Assembly: GCA_026874595.1 (NCBI GenBank) | Contig: CM049320.1 | Coordinates: forward strand, 52,030,714-52,094,713 | Direction of reading: 5' to 3' | Source: Sipunculus nudus | Taxonomy: Eukaryota; Annelida; Sipuncula; Golfingiida; Sipunculidae | DNA: 64,000 nucleotides | In this document: in pieces, positions 36,076-49,031 of the stretch | Layout of the letters: each line of letters opens with the position of its first letter | How positions within the stretch are numbered: position 1 is the stretch's first letter | Notes under the pieces: model-generated | Databases searched by the model: none | What the model saw: only the letters and a program-made list of their open reading frames with translations | Told to the model about the DNA's origin: nothing | Made by a program: the position numbers and the translations under genes

Positions 36076-36698
36076 CTGTGTATAATTAAGAAAAGAACAC
36101 ATTGTAATAAAACTACTACATATATGGACGTAGTTCTAGCTTGAAGTTACTGTCATCTTGTTCTAACAGTTGAACAACTGATATATATATATATATATAT
36201 TTACATAACTGTCACGTAATTTATAGTCTAGCACATGTGTGCTATCAGACAAGTCTAATCAGATGTTAGACAATGAAAAAAAAGTTGTTTGTGCTGAATC
36301 GCGATTAAATCTTGCCTGAACTGACACTCCGTATTGATTCAAAGGGAAACGCTATACAATATAGATAGAGATAAAAGTTTATGCATGCATGTACGTTATA
36401 GGCCTTCCATTGTGTTGCGTTTGCTGAGCAGGTACACGTATGTATGACTGGTCAAATGCGAGTTTGAAAAAAACATGTTAAAGAAAATGACGAATGAGAC
36501 TGAAAGTGACCGCCATGTTCCACTCATCGAAAATATATTAATGTGAAACATGCTTTGCTTATAAAAAGCTTAAAAACAGAATAATGTTGAGACTGACATA
36601 TTTATATATAGATATACAAATACTTTAAATAATCAAAACCATTTTTAATGAAAAGGTTTTCAAAATACAATGCAGTATCACTCAGGTAAACTATCCGC

Positions 36699-36738
<40 letters not shown>

Positions 36739-36922
36739 GAGAGAGGGAGAGAGGGAGGGAGATGTAAGAATAGCCATGTTCGTTATTTGTTTGGAGAAAT
36801 GGATCATGAATACACAGAAAAAGTAGGTTCACAGCCGATTAAGTTGAGCCCACGACCTTTCGACCAAGAGACGGTAAATATTTAATATATATATATATAT
36901 ATATATATATGACTCTTCTCAG

Positions 36923-37066
36923 GAAATGGTTGAAACGTACCTATCTTTCGACGCGTAATATCCCCGGGCCACCTAGATATTTTTGAAAAGTGCGCGCGTT
37001 TCGAATTGAAACGATTTTTGGAAGGAAACACAGGAAAAGCAATAAGGCTTCCTCGTCCTACCAAAA
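36923..37066 (+). pseudogene. Sulfotransferase exon-2 relic, unit B copy 2
   Basis: Counterpart of 14,357-14,500, but here the acceptor CTTCTCAG is preserved, showing that the copy 1 version lost it to microsatellite change. Confidence 0.8.
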
Positions 37067-37465
37067 AAAAAAGTTATGTTTTCTGTGCGTTGTGATATAA
37101 GAATGATCAGTGAACACATTTCGAATATTACAACGAATCTTTTAGATAATGCTGATATTTCACCAATATAACATTTGACATGTTGATTACAAAGATCCTA
37201 TGGTACAAACTTAAAATACTTTTGTTCAAAATATAAGTAGAATACTTATTCTGTTTTTTTTTTAAATAAAATTTCAGTGAGGTAGATGAATGCGTTGACA
37301 GGAAATGGAACCTATTATGTAGCCCTAACACCCATGCTGTGTGAGAGCCTTAGAACATCCTTTGAGATTGTCAACAGCTGTTTCGGAGTCATGCAATCCG
37401 ATAATCATGATAGGTATTTTCTTGGTAGGCTTAGTTCAAACACTCTCTGTAATATTCTCCTTCGG

Positions 37466-37467
<2 letters not shown>

Positions 37468-37507
<40 letters not shown>

Positions 37508-37510
37508 TCC

Positions 37511-37556
<46 letters not shown>
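37468..37556. repeat. (TA)n microsatellite, duplicated
   Basis: Two TA runs separated by TTCTCCTTAATA; copy 1 at 14,898-14,955 has fewer repeats of this arrangement. Confidence 0.93.
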
Positions 37557-37557
<1 letters not shown>

Positions 37558-37712
37558 TCCTTAATATATATTTTTATATTTATGGATAGATCTGCAGGTT
37601 TTCTGCAAGCAACAACTACTAGAGTGCTCTATCGCATTTCACCAGAGCTTTAAATTATACAAAATGACGACGAATCAAGTATTTTTAGACATTTTACTAT
37701 TACGTAGTTTTG

Positions 37713-38361
37713 GTGCAACATGTTGCTGCACTCGTCAGGTAATGCTGTCTGGCTGAAGTGGACTAGATCATACCGGTATATTAGTGTTACAGAGATATGC
37801 GACCTTGAATGTTTATATGTTACTGGCCTGTTGTGTCACTTGTAACCAAGACTGTTGAGTGTAAATGTGCGCCCTGGGGCAAAGCTACACCAGGATCAGA
37901 TAGAGAAAGTCAGGATACGGGAGGACTGGGGTCAAAGGTCGCTCTATGAGGAGGCTAGTAAGAGGCTGACTGAGAGCAGTTAGTAAAAGTGCTTAAAGTC
38001 GGCTATATGTGTATAAACATGGGGCACTCCATGTGTTTTCTTGTGGCTGTTATGAAAGAAAGAGAGAGAGAGGGACGGGGAGAGAGAGAAATGAGGGCAT
38101 CCTATAAACTTAAATCTATGATATCATTTGCAACCCACATTTGGCCACCCTCAATAAACGGAACGAACTTGTCACCGCCTGAAGGCATGCGAACAAATTT
38201 CTCCTAAAGAATTGCATAACATAGATTTTTTTACAAGTGACACAACAGGCCAGTAACATATACATTCAAGGTCGCATATCTCTGTAACACTTATATACCG
38301 GTATGATCTAGTCCACTTCAGCCAAAAAGCATTACCTGGCGAATGCAACAACATGTTGCAC
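37713..38361. repeat. Long inverted repeat, copy 2
   Basis: Arms 37,713-37,844 and 38,232-38,361 correspond to the hairpin at 15,119-15,767 with a few substitutions. Confidence 0.88.
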
Positions 38362-38472
38362 GTTAATTTTAAAGGGAAGAAGCTATGTTCCGTGTTAATT
38401 CAACATTCTCTATAATTGATTTGGCCCCTTTAATTGGGCTCCAGCTGTCGACATAAACCTGACCCCAACACC

Positions 38473-38556
38473 TCCAACGGCATGGAACGTTAGCTACAGA
38501 CGACATCTGCTAATCTGGAAACAAATCTGGAAACATGTCATTCCATGATGGTCATC
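38473..38556 (+). pseudogene. Sulfotransferase exon-1 relic, copy 2
   Basis: Counterpart of 15,879-15,962 with no visible improvement in coding potential. Confidence 0.5.
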
Positions 38557-39551
38557 ATCAACCATTGCGGAGCAAGGAGTGAAAAGCACATTCGTGTCAA
38601 CAGTGTGTTGGATCGCCATCTGCACACGGTCAAACATAAAGGACGCTGCTGGACAAAAAGAATCTCTTTTTATGTGTATCGTGTAGGTTTACATTCAAGG
38701 TTAAAATCATGAACAAGATTTAAATGATACATACAATAGAGCCATATACTTTTCCTAATGTCCAATGCAAGGAAGATCCAGGAACACCTTGTTTTGACAA
38801 TTTAAATGTTAATATGTGCACTATAAGTGTGGCTAATTTCATAGTTTAAAACTCAGTCTTCATATATATGGAAGCATAGGTCCCCAGGTTTGTAACTTTA
38901 AAACAGGGCGTCTTTAATTTGGAAGACGACCCTATCTGTTCATTATGGTTTAAATGCGGACACGTTAATAAACAATTATATGTAAACATACTGGAGGATA
39001 AGTCGCACGACATCGCTACATCTTTCACTACAAACCCTTTTTATATGAATACCATAATAAAGACCACTTTCTGATAAATGATTTACTTTAGTTTTAAAGT
39101 CTTAAAAATAAAAGTAGCATTAGCCATTATACTTTAATTCACGTGTTTGTTTTCATTTATTTTCCTTATAATGGGAGAGGCGTAACAAGACATGCAGCAA
39201 AAGCTTCTTATATTCTTTTCAAAGTAAAAATAATTTTAATTATTTTCACATGAGAATAATTGTAAAACGAGTATTGTATATTACTACAGGTGGTGTTTAA
39301 TCCCTTCATAATGAAATATTTCTTTACTATACATGGACTAGGAGGGATAAACGAATAAATATGTATATATTGTATAGACATGTATCCGGCAACCGATTTC
39401 TTGCCAAACTGTCCACAACAATATTTTTCAAGAACCTAGGTAGCAGTAAAAAGCGTTGTTTACTACATGTTTTCACTAAACGGAAGTAATAAGTTGATGA
39501 ATGATGTTTATTTAAAAAAATGTTTGACAAATGTTTAGAAATATATATATA

Positions 39552-39619
<68 letters not shown>

Positions 39620-40198
39620 CATATGCACATATGTTTTGGTACCTGAACTGCAAAGGCCCTGAATAATAAGTGCACATTTTCCATTTACAACTGCACAAAC
39701 AGGGTTAATTAAATGTTTAAATATATCCTGTACTCAAATTATCATTTCTCATCCTAAAGTATCAAAATATTCAGAGCCCCACATTTTCCCTGCGGTCTTT
39801 ATAGAAAAATATGTACCAAAACCTTTTAACTTTGAGCTTTACGTCTCATTCTGCCTGCCTGTTGGTCCAGTTTACGTCTTCTTCCTGCCAGTGATTCATG
39901 TATTAAAATCAGCTATTTCGGAGTCAAGCAATACTAACAATCATAATAGGTACCAGCATCAGCCCATTCTTGTCTTGATGAAGGGAGCTAGCCTGTTGCT
40001 GGAAACAATGACAGTATAGCTGGACTTATATACATAAGTCATGGGCCCAACTTGTCACCTCTCTTCCTATAAGCAAGTTTCTCGTTAAAAATTAACAAGG
40101 GAGCTCATGGTAGGGCCAAATTAAAAAAAAATTCAACTCATAAAAAATAACCAGTACAGAGTAAAAAACATTTCCCATTACAAGACTGTTAATATAAC
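38557..40198. other. No intact gene; duplicated flank
   Basis: Counterpart of 15,963-17,585. It includes a 76-bp (TA)n tract at 39,541-39,616. Nothing coding seen. Confidence 0.6.
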
Positions 40199-40615
40199 AA
40201 CATATTTGATTCGCTTTGTTGGTGCAAACATGGAGGTTACAAGAACAACTAAACCTCAGTTGCCTTGTTCATAATTCAAAACATAGCAGGTACGGAGTCA
40301 TGAATGGACAGTCTCTTATCATAGGGGTTGCCATGCTTCTAGGAGGAAGAACTTATGCATAACATCCAAGTTTGCATGAGGTATGACATGGTTATTTTCT
40401 ATACGAAGAACTAACGAATGCATCCTTGCAACTTCACACCAAGCTTGCCGTTTCGCTTGGTAAGGTTTGTCTCCAAAGATAGCTTCTGCCCAATGACTTA
40501 AATGACAGTGTGTATCAGTTTCATCAAAGCAGCAGCAGGATTGTAGTATGTCACATCTACATACTCATATTAAAATTTAAAGACGTAATTCCACCGCCAT
40601 TGTTTTCTGGCAGAA
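40199..40615 (+). promoter_or_regulatory. Repeated sulfotransferase 5' flank, copy 2
   Basis: Counterpart of 17,586-18,002, ending in the acceptor TTTTCTGGCAG directly before the ATG. Confidence 0.5.
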
Positions 40616-41696
40616 ATGTCTCCTTCATTTGCCTTCAACAAAAATGAACCCGTCCCCTACAGCCTCGAAGGCAAAGAAACCCAGGGTTGACGGTATAAGG
40701 TACTGGATCAACACGACACCTGCCAGCATTGAGATGTTTCGACGCATGTCCGTTCATGATGGTGATGTGGTCGTATGTGGTTTTCCGAAATCAGGTATTA
40801 CCAGGTTTACATGTGTAAGAATTTCCCCACGTTTCCCATTTTGTTTTCCTATGCAGTGATAGAGGTACTCCTTCAACTTTATAGTGCTTGGAATTTGTGC
40901 AAACGTGACTGAAAAACTTTAAAGGTTGTGACAACTGTTTTATGAAATGTTTTCGTGAAACTAAATGGTAAATGTGCAATTTATTCTGCATTTTAATGTT
41001 TTATTCGTTTATGAGAGACTGTATATATTTAAAATGTATGCCAATGACACTTTTCAGGAAATGTTTGGATGGTTACTATCCTTCGTGCCATATTTGCCCA
41101 GGAACACCTGGATATATTTGAAATGTCCGAGCGTTTCGAATTAGAAATATTTTTGGATGGAAACACAGAAAAGGCACTAAAGCTGCCTCGTCCAAACATA
41201 TATATTATAAATAGTTATTATCAAATGTTGCCAAGGGATTCTACTGGAGAAAGCCTAAAATCATCTACATAGTTCTACCAGGTTTACATGTGTTAGAATT
41301 TGCCCACATTTCTAATCTTTTTTTCTATGCAGTGATAATGGTACTCCTTCAACTCTTCAGTGCTTGGAGTTCGTGCAAACATGACTGAAAAGGTTTACAG
41401 GCTGTGAAAACTGTTTTACAAAACTTTCTTTTATGAAAATGATTGATAAATGTGCAATATATTCTGCATTTTAATGTTTTGCTCGTTTATGAGAGACGGT
41501 ATATATTTATTATATGTGCCAATGACACTTTTCAGGAAATGTTTGGTTGGTTTCCATCCTTCATGCAGTATTTGGCCAGGAACACCTAGATATCTTCGAA
41601 AAGTCCGAGCGTTTCGAATTCGATCGATTTTATTAAAAGAAAAACAAAAAAGGCCCTAAAACTGCCTCATCCAAACATATATATTACACAGAGTTA
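40616..41696 (+). pseudogene. Cytosolic sulfotransferase pseudogene, copy 2
   Basis: Same structure as copy 1: exon 1 40,616-40,794 with the one-base insertion, exon 2 from 41,058, and the second intron/exon-2 start at 41,536. The TAA of copy 1 is here TAT, so exon 2 stays open to 41,272, but the catalytic His is still replaced (I-I-N-S-Y-Y-Q-M-L-P) and the 3' half is absent. The shared lesions predate the 21-kb duplication. Confidence 0.9.
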
Positions 41697-41900
41697 TGAC
41701 ACCTAAGCACTCAAACCAGGACTTGGTCAATGTAATGCTCAATGTGAACATTAATTCACCCTAAAACATGCATGAGCACGACCAAAATTATGCAGAAATT
41801 TTACTTGAAAGGCCTTGTCTTTAAGTAAATCATTCCATAGAGTGCATCAAAGGCATATTCTGACTACATTATTTCGTGCTCATTTATAACATTGTTGCAG

Positions 41901-42224
41901 AATTCGACAGAGCATGGAGTTCCCCAGTTGTGGGCCCACCATGATCAACCCGGAAAAGGTTAGTTATAGCGGAAAAAGTTATCAATTTCATTATCGGATA
42001 GGAGAGAGATATTTGTGTCATCCTCTACAATAGAATGGGAAATTATTTATTGAGACAACATTTCTTTATTTTTCTTTAAACAGGGAGGAGAAAACATGCA
42101 ATCAAAATTAAGATTTGAGATGATAAAGATTCAGCCCCGTCCTTTCAAGAGCCCGATAATATTTTCCGATTTTATCTTTTTTTTTATTATCAAAGATTGT
42201 TGCTGGATTTTAAACTTTGTATAG
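41901..42224 (+). CDS. Possible small two-exon gene or leader exons, copy 2
   Basis: Exons 41,901-41,958 and 42,084-42,224 repeat the arrangement at 19.3-19.6 kb with splice sites and frame kept. Unrecognised; may be untranslated leader of the downstream ATP-grasp gene. Confidence 0.3.
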
Positions 42225-42595
42225 AGGACTGCTCCGTCTTACGCAAAGAAATCAGACGAATGCTAGTGATCCAAGGAATAATGGAAAATCACTAACCACC
42301 TTATGGGTTTAAAGATTGAATCATAAACACATCCGATACCAGTCAAGGCTCATTCACTACCAGTGGCGTCAACTTATCTTTCTGGGTTGGAGATGACTCG
42401 CACACACACACACACGTACACACACATATATATAAAAATATATATATATTGACCTTTTAAGCGTCTATATGTCACAGTTTAAATACATTAGCGTCTGTGT
42501 AAGACATTTCACATATATGACAATTAAGTATAAGGTTTTACCAAAGGGTATAATATTTCCAGTATAAGTTAATCCTAAGCCAGGTAAACTCAAAA

Positions 42596-44498
42596 ATGAA
42601 ATCAAAGTCTATAATTTTATTAATATATTTTATTTGCAATATACAAATATTGTTCCTATCATTTGATGACGGTTCTGTAGAACCTGCGACATTTTCCCTG
42701 ACTAATAACAACATAACAGCTGCTGAAGTTATACAAATGCTGCCAGAGGTTTACAATAGGGGAAATCATGTGTAAAAAGCGAAATTGTGACACTTTGTCA
42801 AGTTATATTTTCTCCTCTGTGTGCTTTCATGTTATATTTATCATGCGTCAGACGTCGTAAGGTTGTCCTAACTAATGTGCATGCCTAATTTGAAATCGTC
42901 TTCCAAATAGTGAGTCTACCTTGTTATTATTCATTTAAGTTTAAGATCGCCATTCCTGGTCCTTTTACCAAAAGATTCGAAGATTACGACAACCCGAATG
43001 ATCCATCACTAGTTGAAGTACTTGAAGCCAACGGATTTGCTGTGGATTATGTCCCATGGATATCAGACGACGTCGATTGGTAAGAATGTTTCTGTAGTCT
43101 GTAGGACGGGTCTTAGTTGTTTAGACACTAGAAAGGAATATTTCTAGCCCGATCGCAGCTTTCTGTAAATGAACAACATCAGCAATTCGCTCTGATGTCT
43201 CACCAAGTCAGGGACTGGATTTTACTAGTCTCATGCTTGGAAATCTGTATATCAGAAATATAAAATATAAATCCTATAAAGGATACTAATTTGTCCCTGT
43301 TATGCAAATTGACAAACTATCCAGTCGAAGCAAAAATGTGAATGAGATGAATGCCCTGGCTTACATTCGATAATTGAGAAAAACGAGGGTCGTGCATTTA
43401 CCGTATATCATTTTCTTGGTTTCATATGTTTTGTGAAACATGATTAAAATTTAACTCCTACAAAGAATATTGGTCCTTTTCGTAAGTTATATATATGGTA
43501 TTTATAAGGCAATGTCTTTGTACATACATACAGACATACACAGAACATTGGTTCCTTATTTTTTTGGATTAAGAGTGTCTTGTAGTAGAAATAAAAATTA
43601 AAATCTGTGCCACTTTACACTCTTTTAATCTGCGAATGGTGAAAACATGGTGAAATATATTCCTAGTTTTTATAATAATCTCTTGGAAACTTACCTGCAC
43701 ATGATTTAGAAACGTGACCTTTATGTTGATCTGTCTATATACCTTCTGCCTGTATTATTCTCTTTCAGGGGAAAATACGATCTGGTGCTGCCTCATAAGG
43801 ATTTGCTTTACCACGAGGACTTTGACAGGTTCATGCAGTTTCTGCAGGATGTAGAACGCTCTGGTGCCCGATGGGCTAACTGCAGGGAGCTAATCATATG
43901 GAACATTCATAAAAGCTACCTGCTTGAACTAAAATCTAAAGGGATTTTAATTCCGGAAACATTAATTTTCACAACGACAGACTCAGCCCCTGTTCTGGCG
44001 GCGCTAATGTCCGAAAATAACTGGAAGGCGGTGTTCGTGAAGCCGGCAGTAGGTTCTGGTGGTTTTAATGTCCATCGGGTTTCGTCTTTTCTGGAAGCCA
44101 GGGCATTTCAGGAGGAATTCTCGAGAATGCTGAAAATGATGGATATGATAGTTCAGCAGGCAGTTCCTAAAGGAAACAGCAGGGAATGGTGTATAATTTA
44201 TTTTCTCGGAAAATACGTTAACAATGTCGAAAGAATCCCAGTTGGGGATTTTAACTTTAATGCGGAACACTTTAACATTGCCAGAAGGTCTCCTCCTGAG
44301 TATGTTCTGCAAATGGCTGACCGCACCATTCAGGAGCTACCTTACAAAGGCCTGTATGCAAGAATCGACATTATAGAAGACGAGGAAAATAATGCATATC
44401 TGTTGGAGGTAGATTGTGTAAACCCTAGTCTTTACTTCAACTCCTCAAGTGGTTCAGCATTTGCAAATGCTGTTATTGAGATGATGGCAGACACTTAA
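42596..44498 (+). CDS. ATP-grasp ligase-like protein (RimK/DcsG-type), copy 2
   Basis: Exons 42,596-42,769, 42,940-43,079 and 43,769-44,498 with the same splice sites and 347-aa product as copy 1. The one coding difference I noticed is A to G at 44,244 (copy 1 position 21,634), changing Arg264 to Gly and restoring the I-P-V-G-D-F stretch expected from the bacterial relatives. Lys196, the G-S-G-G loop, Asp305, Glu318 and Asn323 are all present. The poly(A) signal AATAAA is at 44,506-44,511 and a second one follows in the duplicated 64-bp unit. This copy is the more likely functional one. Substrate unknown. Confidence 0.87.
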
Positions 44499-44589
44499 CT
44501 GTCAGAATAAAATATCGCATATTGATGCAAATGCTGTTATTGTGATGATAGCATACACCTTATTATCAGAATAAAATATCACATGTTGA

Positions 44590-46336
44590 TATGGTGGTGA
44601 AGTAGTAGTACCTGGCTGAAAGCTTTGTCATAATTAGCAGTCCTGGCCTGGATGTTAACATCGTACTTAAAGTAGACTAACAAATTAGTTTTATGACTAC
44701 ATAAGGAAATTGCAAAAAAAGGTATATGAAAGGTTTTAATTAAATAAAATCTGCTAAGCAAAGAAACTCTTTCCCTGGACTCGGGACCTGCTTTTTCATG
44801 CGTTATCAACAAGGCAACTAAACAGGTATAGTTGCAAATGTTTCCTCCATGTTTAAGCACGCAAACCAAATATGTAATAACTTAAAAATTAACAATCTTG
44901 AATGAGAAACGCCATCGAGAGCCCGAACGATCGTAAAGAGGCTTGTTGCCAGTTTGAACAGATTGTCTTAAATGTTCTGTAAACTTTTCACACGTTCGAT
45001 TTCATTTGATTTTTGCCCAGTCACGTGTAGCTTTATTAAAATTTATCGAGGGTGTTGCTTATAGTTGTTACGACTAAGGCCCTTAATTTATGTTCACATA
45101 AATTATTGTTCCTGGCCATACAAAGCAACCGTTGAATCGGTCACGGTCTATAGCAAGAAAGATTAGTCCCTTCACTAAGATATGAATGGGATGATGTTGA
45201 TACCGACTATGATCGTTGGATTGCAGGATTCAGAATTAGCTGATATAAATACAAGAATTAACAGTCAGGCAGAATAAGACGTAAAGATTAAAAGACAGAG
45301 CTCTCACATTCAAGTTTTATATGAAGACCGTTCCCTAACCAGTGAAAAGCTATATCTTGTTGTGGTACCGGTAGTAAATTATGTTTTACACACCTTATAT
45401 TAACGATCAGTATTACTCGAAGACCGACCCAATTTCAAACTCAATGTGACACTCGGGTATTTTAAATTAAATCACTTCTTTGGACCTTGAACCTTGGTGA
45501 ATGCACACGCGTGGGATAAAAGTGGAATGGGTCATAGTTTACTTTAAAGGACGCATGTACAATGTTGGACTGTTTTGTTATATCTTTGTCTTTGTGATGC
45601 GCAGCATTGCATGCCGATGATACTCGGCTCTCTTTTCACCAAAGACAGCATTGCTAGATTGCTGAAGGCGATAGGGATCACACAATGTCTACACTACAAT
45701 GTCTACTCTCAATGCAGCAACCGTGCAAAGCAAACAAGAATGTTCACATCAGCCCGTATGCATGATCAATTGGACAAGGCCTAAGTCCTGATTAAATATG
45801 GTTTTAACTTTCTCCTATCGCTAAAGATGCACATTATTTTTTTTTTTATTCTTCCTCGTAAATTGACATTCGTATTTATTTTAACTGCGCCGTATATTCA
45901 GAGCCCTACTTAAAGGCAAGTCATAAGTAAATGGTCGTTAATAAATAATCATATATGAGTTCATGCTCGAAATGTTTGTTACTAGTGACTGCTATAACGA
46001 TACGATAAAACATATGTTTGAAGTACAATGCCAAACATTAGGGAGGGGAAGCTGATACCTTCAAGTTCTGTGTATGATAACTGAAAATGTGTATGTCGTG
46101 CTTGAAGTATATTTCAGTTTTGTATACATGTTATGTCAATTGATTATTTGTTATTACAGTAAAACAGGAAAAATTATTAACTTATTCTGGAATAAAGGCT
46201 TCAAGTAGAAAGTTCCATTGATAAAGATCAATATTCCGTTTTAGAATACAGAGGATTCATAACGATACTTGTTCATTTATGGTAAAAATAACACAATAAA
46301 ACATGCTTGCTCATATCTCTATGAAAATGGATCAAA
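44590..46336. other. No gene recognised
   Basis: Counterpart of 21,981-23,727, nearly identical, with no supportable gene. Confidence 0.5.
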
Positions 46337-47250
46337 CTAATGTATCATTGTGCCACAATGTGATGCTATAAATATCATCTGTTGTCCGGAGTCAAAGGCT
46401 TTTCCAAAATCCACAAATATACAGCAAAACCTCCCCTTTCGGTTGCACACATATTTATGAACCAAAGCTTGTAAAACAAAAACATGATCTATGGTGCTAT
46501 ATCCTTTTCTGTATCCTGCTTGTGCTACCGATAGGATATTGTATATTTCCACATATTCAATCAACCTGTCTTTAGAACTTAAGTAAATATTTAACCCAAA
46601 ATATTAAATAAAGAAATACCTCGGTTATTGTCAGGCTGATTTACTTAACCTTTTTTTGTATATCGTCAACATTAAAGTTCTTAGCCAATAATTTACGAAA
46701 TATCCCTGACTGAAAACCCTATTAATTTATGTTTCTAATAAAGGTAGTAAGTAAAGACTGCTTATGTCTATGGAGCTCACGCTCATATTTTTCATTTTAT
46801 ATTCTTTCTATACGCTCATATTTTTCATTTTATATTATTTCTATATATATTTTAGCTCCATATCTTATGTCATCAGTAATCTCCTTTCTTCAGTTGCTTA
46901 AGAGATATTAAAAGTACTAATAACACTTATTTGTTTCTATGTTGGATATTTTTCCTTAGGTCTTTAATAATTTCGAAGATATTTCCAAATGTCATCGATA
47001 TTTCTATTTTGTAAGGTTTCCATGAAGGTGTTTTCCTTTTAATTTTCCTTTTTTTTTAATATAAATCTAGCTTTAAAATATTTTTTTTACCATGACATTT
47101 GATAAAATCATACGGCTCCCGTGTTATCCTGTACTTAGAAATAGCAGTCATCTTACCTATTTTTGCTACACAGACGCATTCATCCCACCAATTTGGCTGA
47201 GATATTTTAAATTTGTTTAAACTTGTTCTTTCTTCTGTGTCTTGATAACT
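46337..47250 (-). mobile_element. LINE reverse transcriptase relic, copy 2
   Basis: Counterpart of 23,728-24,640. A single-base difference leaves the linker frame open (47,256-47,056), showing S-Q-P-N-W-W-D-E-C-V and Y-R-I-T-R more clearly than in copy 1. Still truncated and inactive. Confidence 0.88.
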
Positions 47251-47282
47251 ACACATTTTGAAATGTATGGTCTTCAGCTTTC

Positions 47283-47621
47283 GTCAGGAAAATGAACCAG
47301 TCCCATACAGCTTCCCCGGCATGGAACGCTGGATAAACGGCAGAAGACACTGGATACACACAACACCTGATTAAATGGAGAAACATGTCCGCCCATGATC
47401 ATAATGTGTCATATATCTATACATATTATACATAGTTACGATCACATGTTAACAAGGAATTCGGCCGAAGAAAGCCCAAAATTATCCATGAGTTCGGAAT
47501 CCGAAAGACGTAGCACTTATCTCCATAAGATAATAATAGCTTTTGGACCTTGGAAGAGAACATGGGATGTATTCTTTGATGCCCTTATTCTTTGGGAGTT
47601 ATGTTGATCATTTAGGCTTTG
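47283..47621 (+). pseudogene. Deleted sulfotransferase relic, copy 2
   Basis: Counterpart of 24,674-25,012 with the same internal deletion; the lesion predates the 21-kb duplication. Confidence 0.85.
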
Positions 47622-48370
47622 ACTTAATTGACACTATTCTTTGTGTGAATCTTCACCCGTACAAAAGATTATTGTTTCAAATATATGTTGGATAAGCAAG
47701 GGATGGTATAGATGCGTCCAGTGTAAGTGCATTTGCTACCGTCAGCAGCTACCCTCATCTAGCCTTGGTGAAAGGGGAACCCTTGTGAAAAGCCTACAGC
47801 TTGTCAACAGTTTTGTTTACTTTAATTAATGTACATATATGCAATGCGTTTATTATGAGGTCACTTTAACCATTTTGCTCGACACTTTTATTCACGATTA
47901 AACACATTCTTTACACTTACATTCATCATCCGTTTAAGGACGCATGTTTTCTAATTGGCGGTCTTTTATTTATTTGACAAGTTATTATTACGTACTAGCT
48001 AGCTTTTGTTTGCTCTTGATTGAGCTCCTTCATCCAGTCACATTTCAGATACGAGGTCTCACACAGACGGGCTTGTTGCCGCTTTACTCTACAGTCCGTT
48101 ACACTGTCCAGCAATAGCACAAATATTGAATCAGGATCGTCTACAAAAGATAAAAATTCCGGCACTCAAACAATCAATCGCTTAACACCTGACGAGTAAG
48201 ACCGAGTTTCAAAATTTCTTTCCACTTTTTTAAACAAAACAAATTTGTTGTTAGCAATTTCCTTCATCGTCATATATATTTATGTGTGGAAAGAAATTCT
48301 CTGCCACCCACATGGTAATTGATACGTAACCAACATAAGATCAATGAAATATGGCAAACATTTTTCTAGA

Positions 48371-48432
<62 letters not shown>

Positions 48433-48597
48433 AGAGAGAAAAATGACAAACAGTAGCTATCCTTATAATTATCCCTATAATTCCCTTGCCTTAAGGGAGA
48501 GGTTTTTACATTCATCTATGTAGCACTTGTGATCAATAAATTTAAGCATAACATTTAATATTGTAAATATTAGATTCAACTGTCAACACCAACGGTC

Positions 48598-48933
48598 CCA
48601 TAGGAATGCAGCATTGAGATAGCATAACTCTGCACAAGGGAAACCTTTCTTCATGTGGGGTTAAAATGTGAGTTGAAAAAAAGTAGACCAGAGGCCTCTA
48701 GCGACTTTGCCATCTTGATAAGCGTCCTTTAAGCGCCTTGGTGTCTCCCTCTTGGCGGAAATGTAACTCCAAACAGAACGGACGTATTTTGTTGAATTGT
48801 TTACACTGGATCATATTTGGAATGACTTCGTACTCCCATTGTTCGATGTCCATCTTGAAAATGTTGGAATATAGTAATTTAAAATTATAAACATACCTTT
48901 ATACTTAATTTAAGATAAACTGTGTTATGCATC

Positions 48934-49031
<98 letters not shown>

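Larger units (their letters stand above)
32240..37070. repeat. Nested tandem units A and B, copy 2
   Basis: Unit A runs from about 32,240 to 34,710 and unit B from about 34,710 to 37,070. They have the same content and order as 9650-14,500, with changed microsatellite and poly-C lengths. The 23-bp minisatellite arrays lie at about 32,555-32,860 and 34,990-35,405. Confidence 0.85.
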
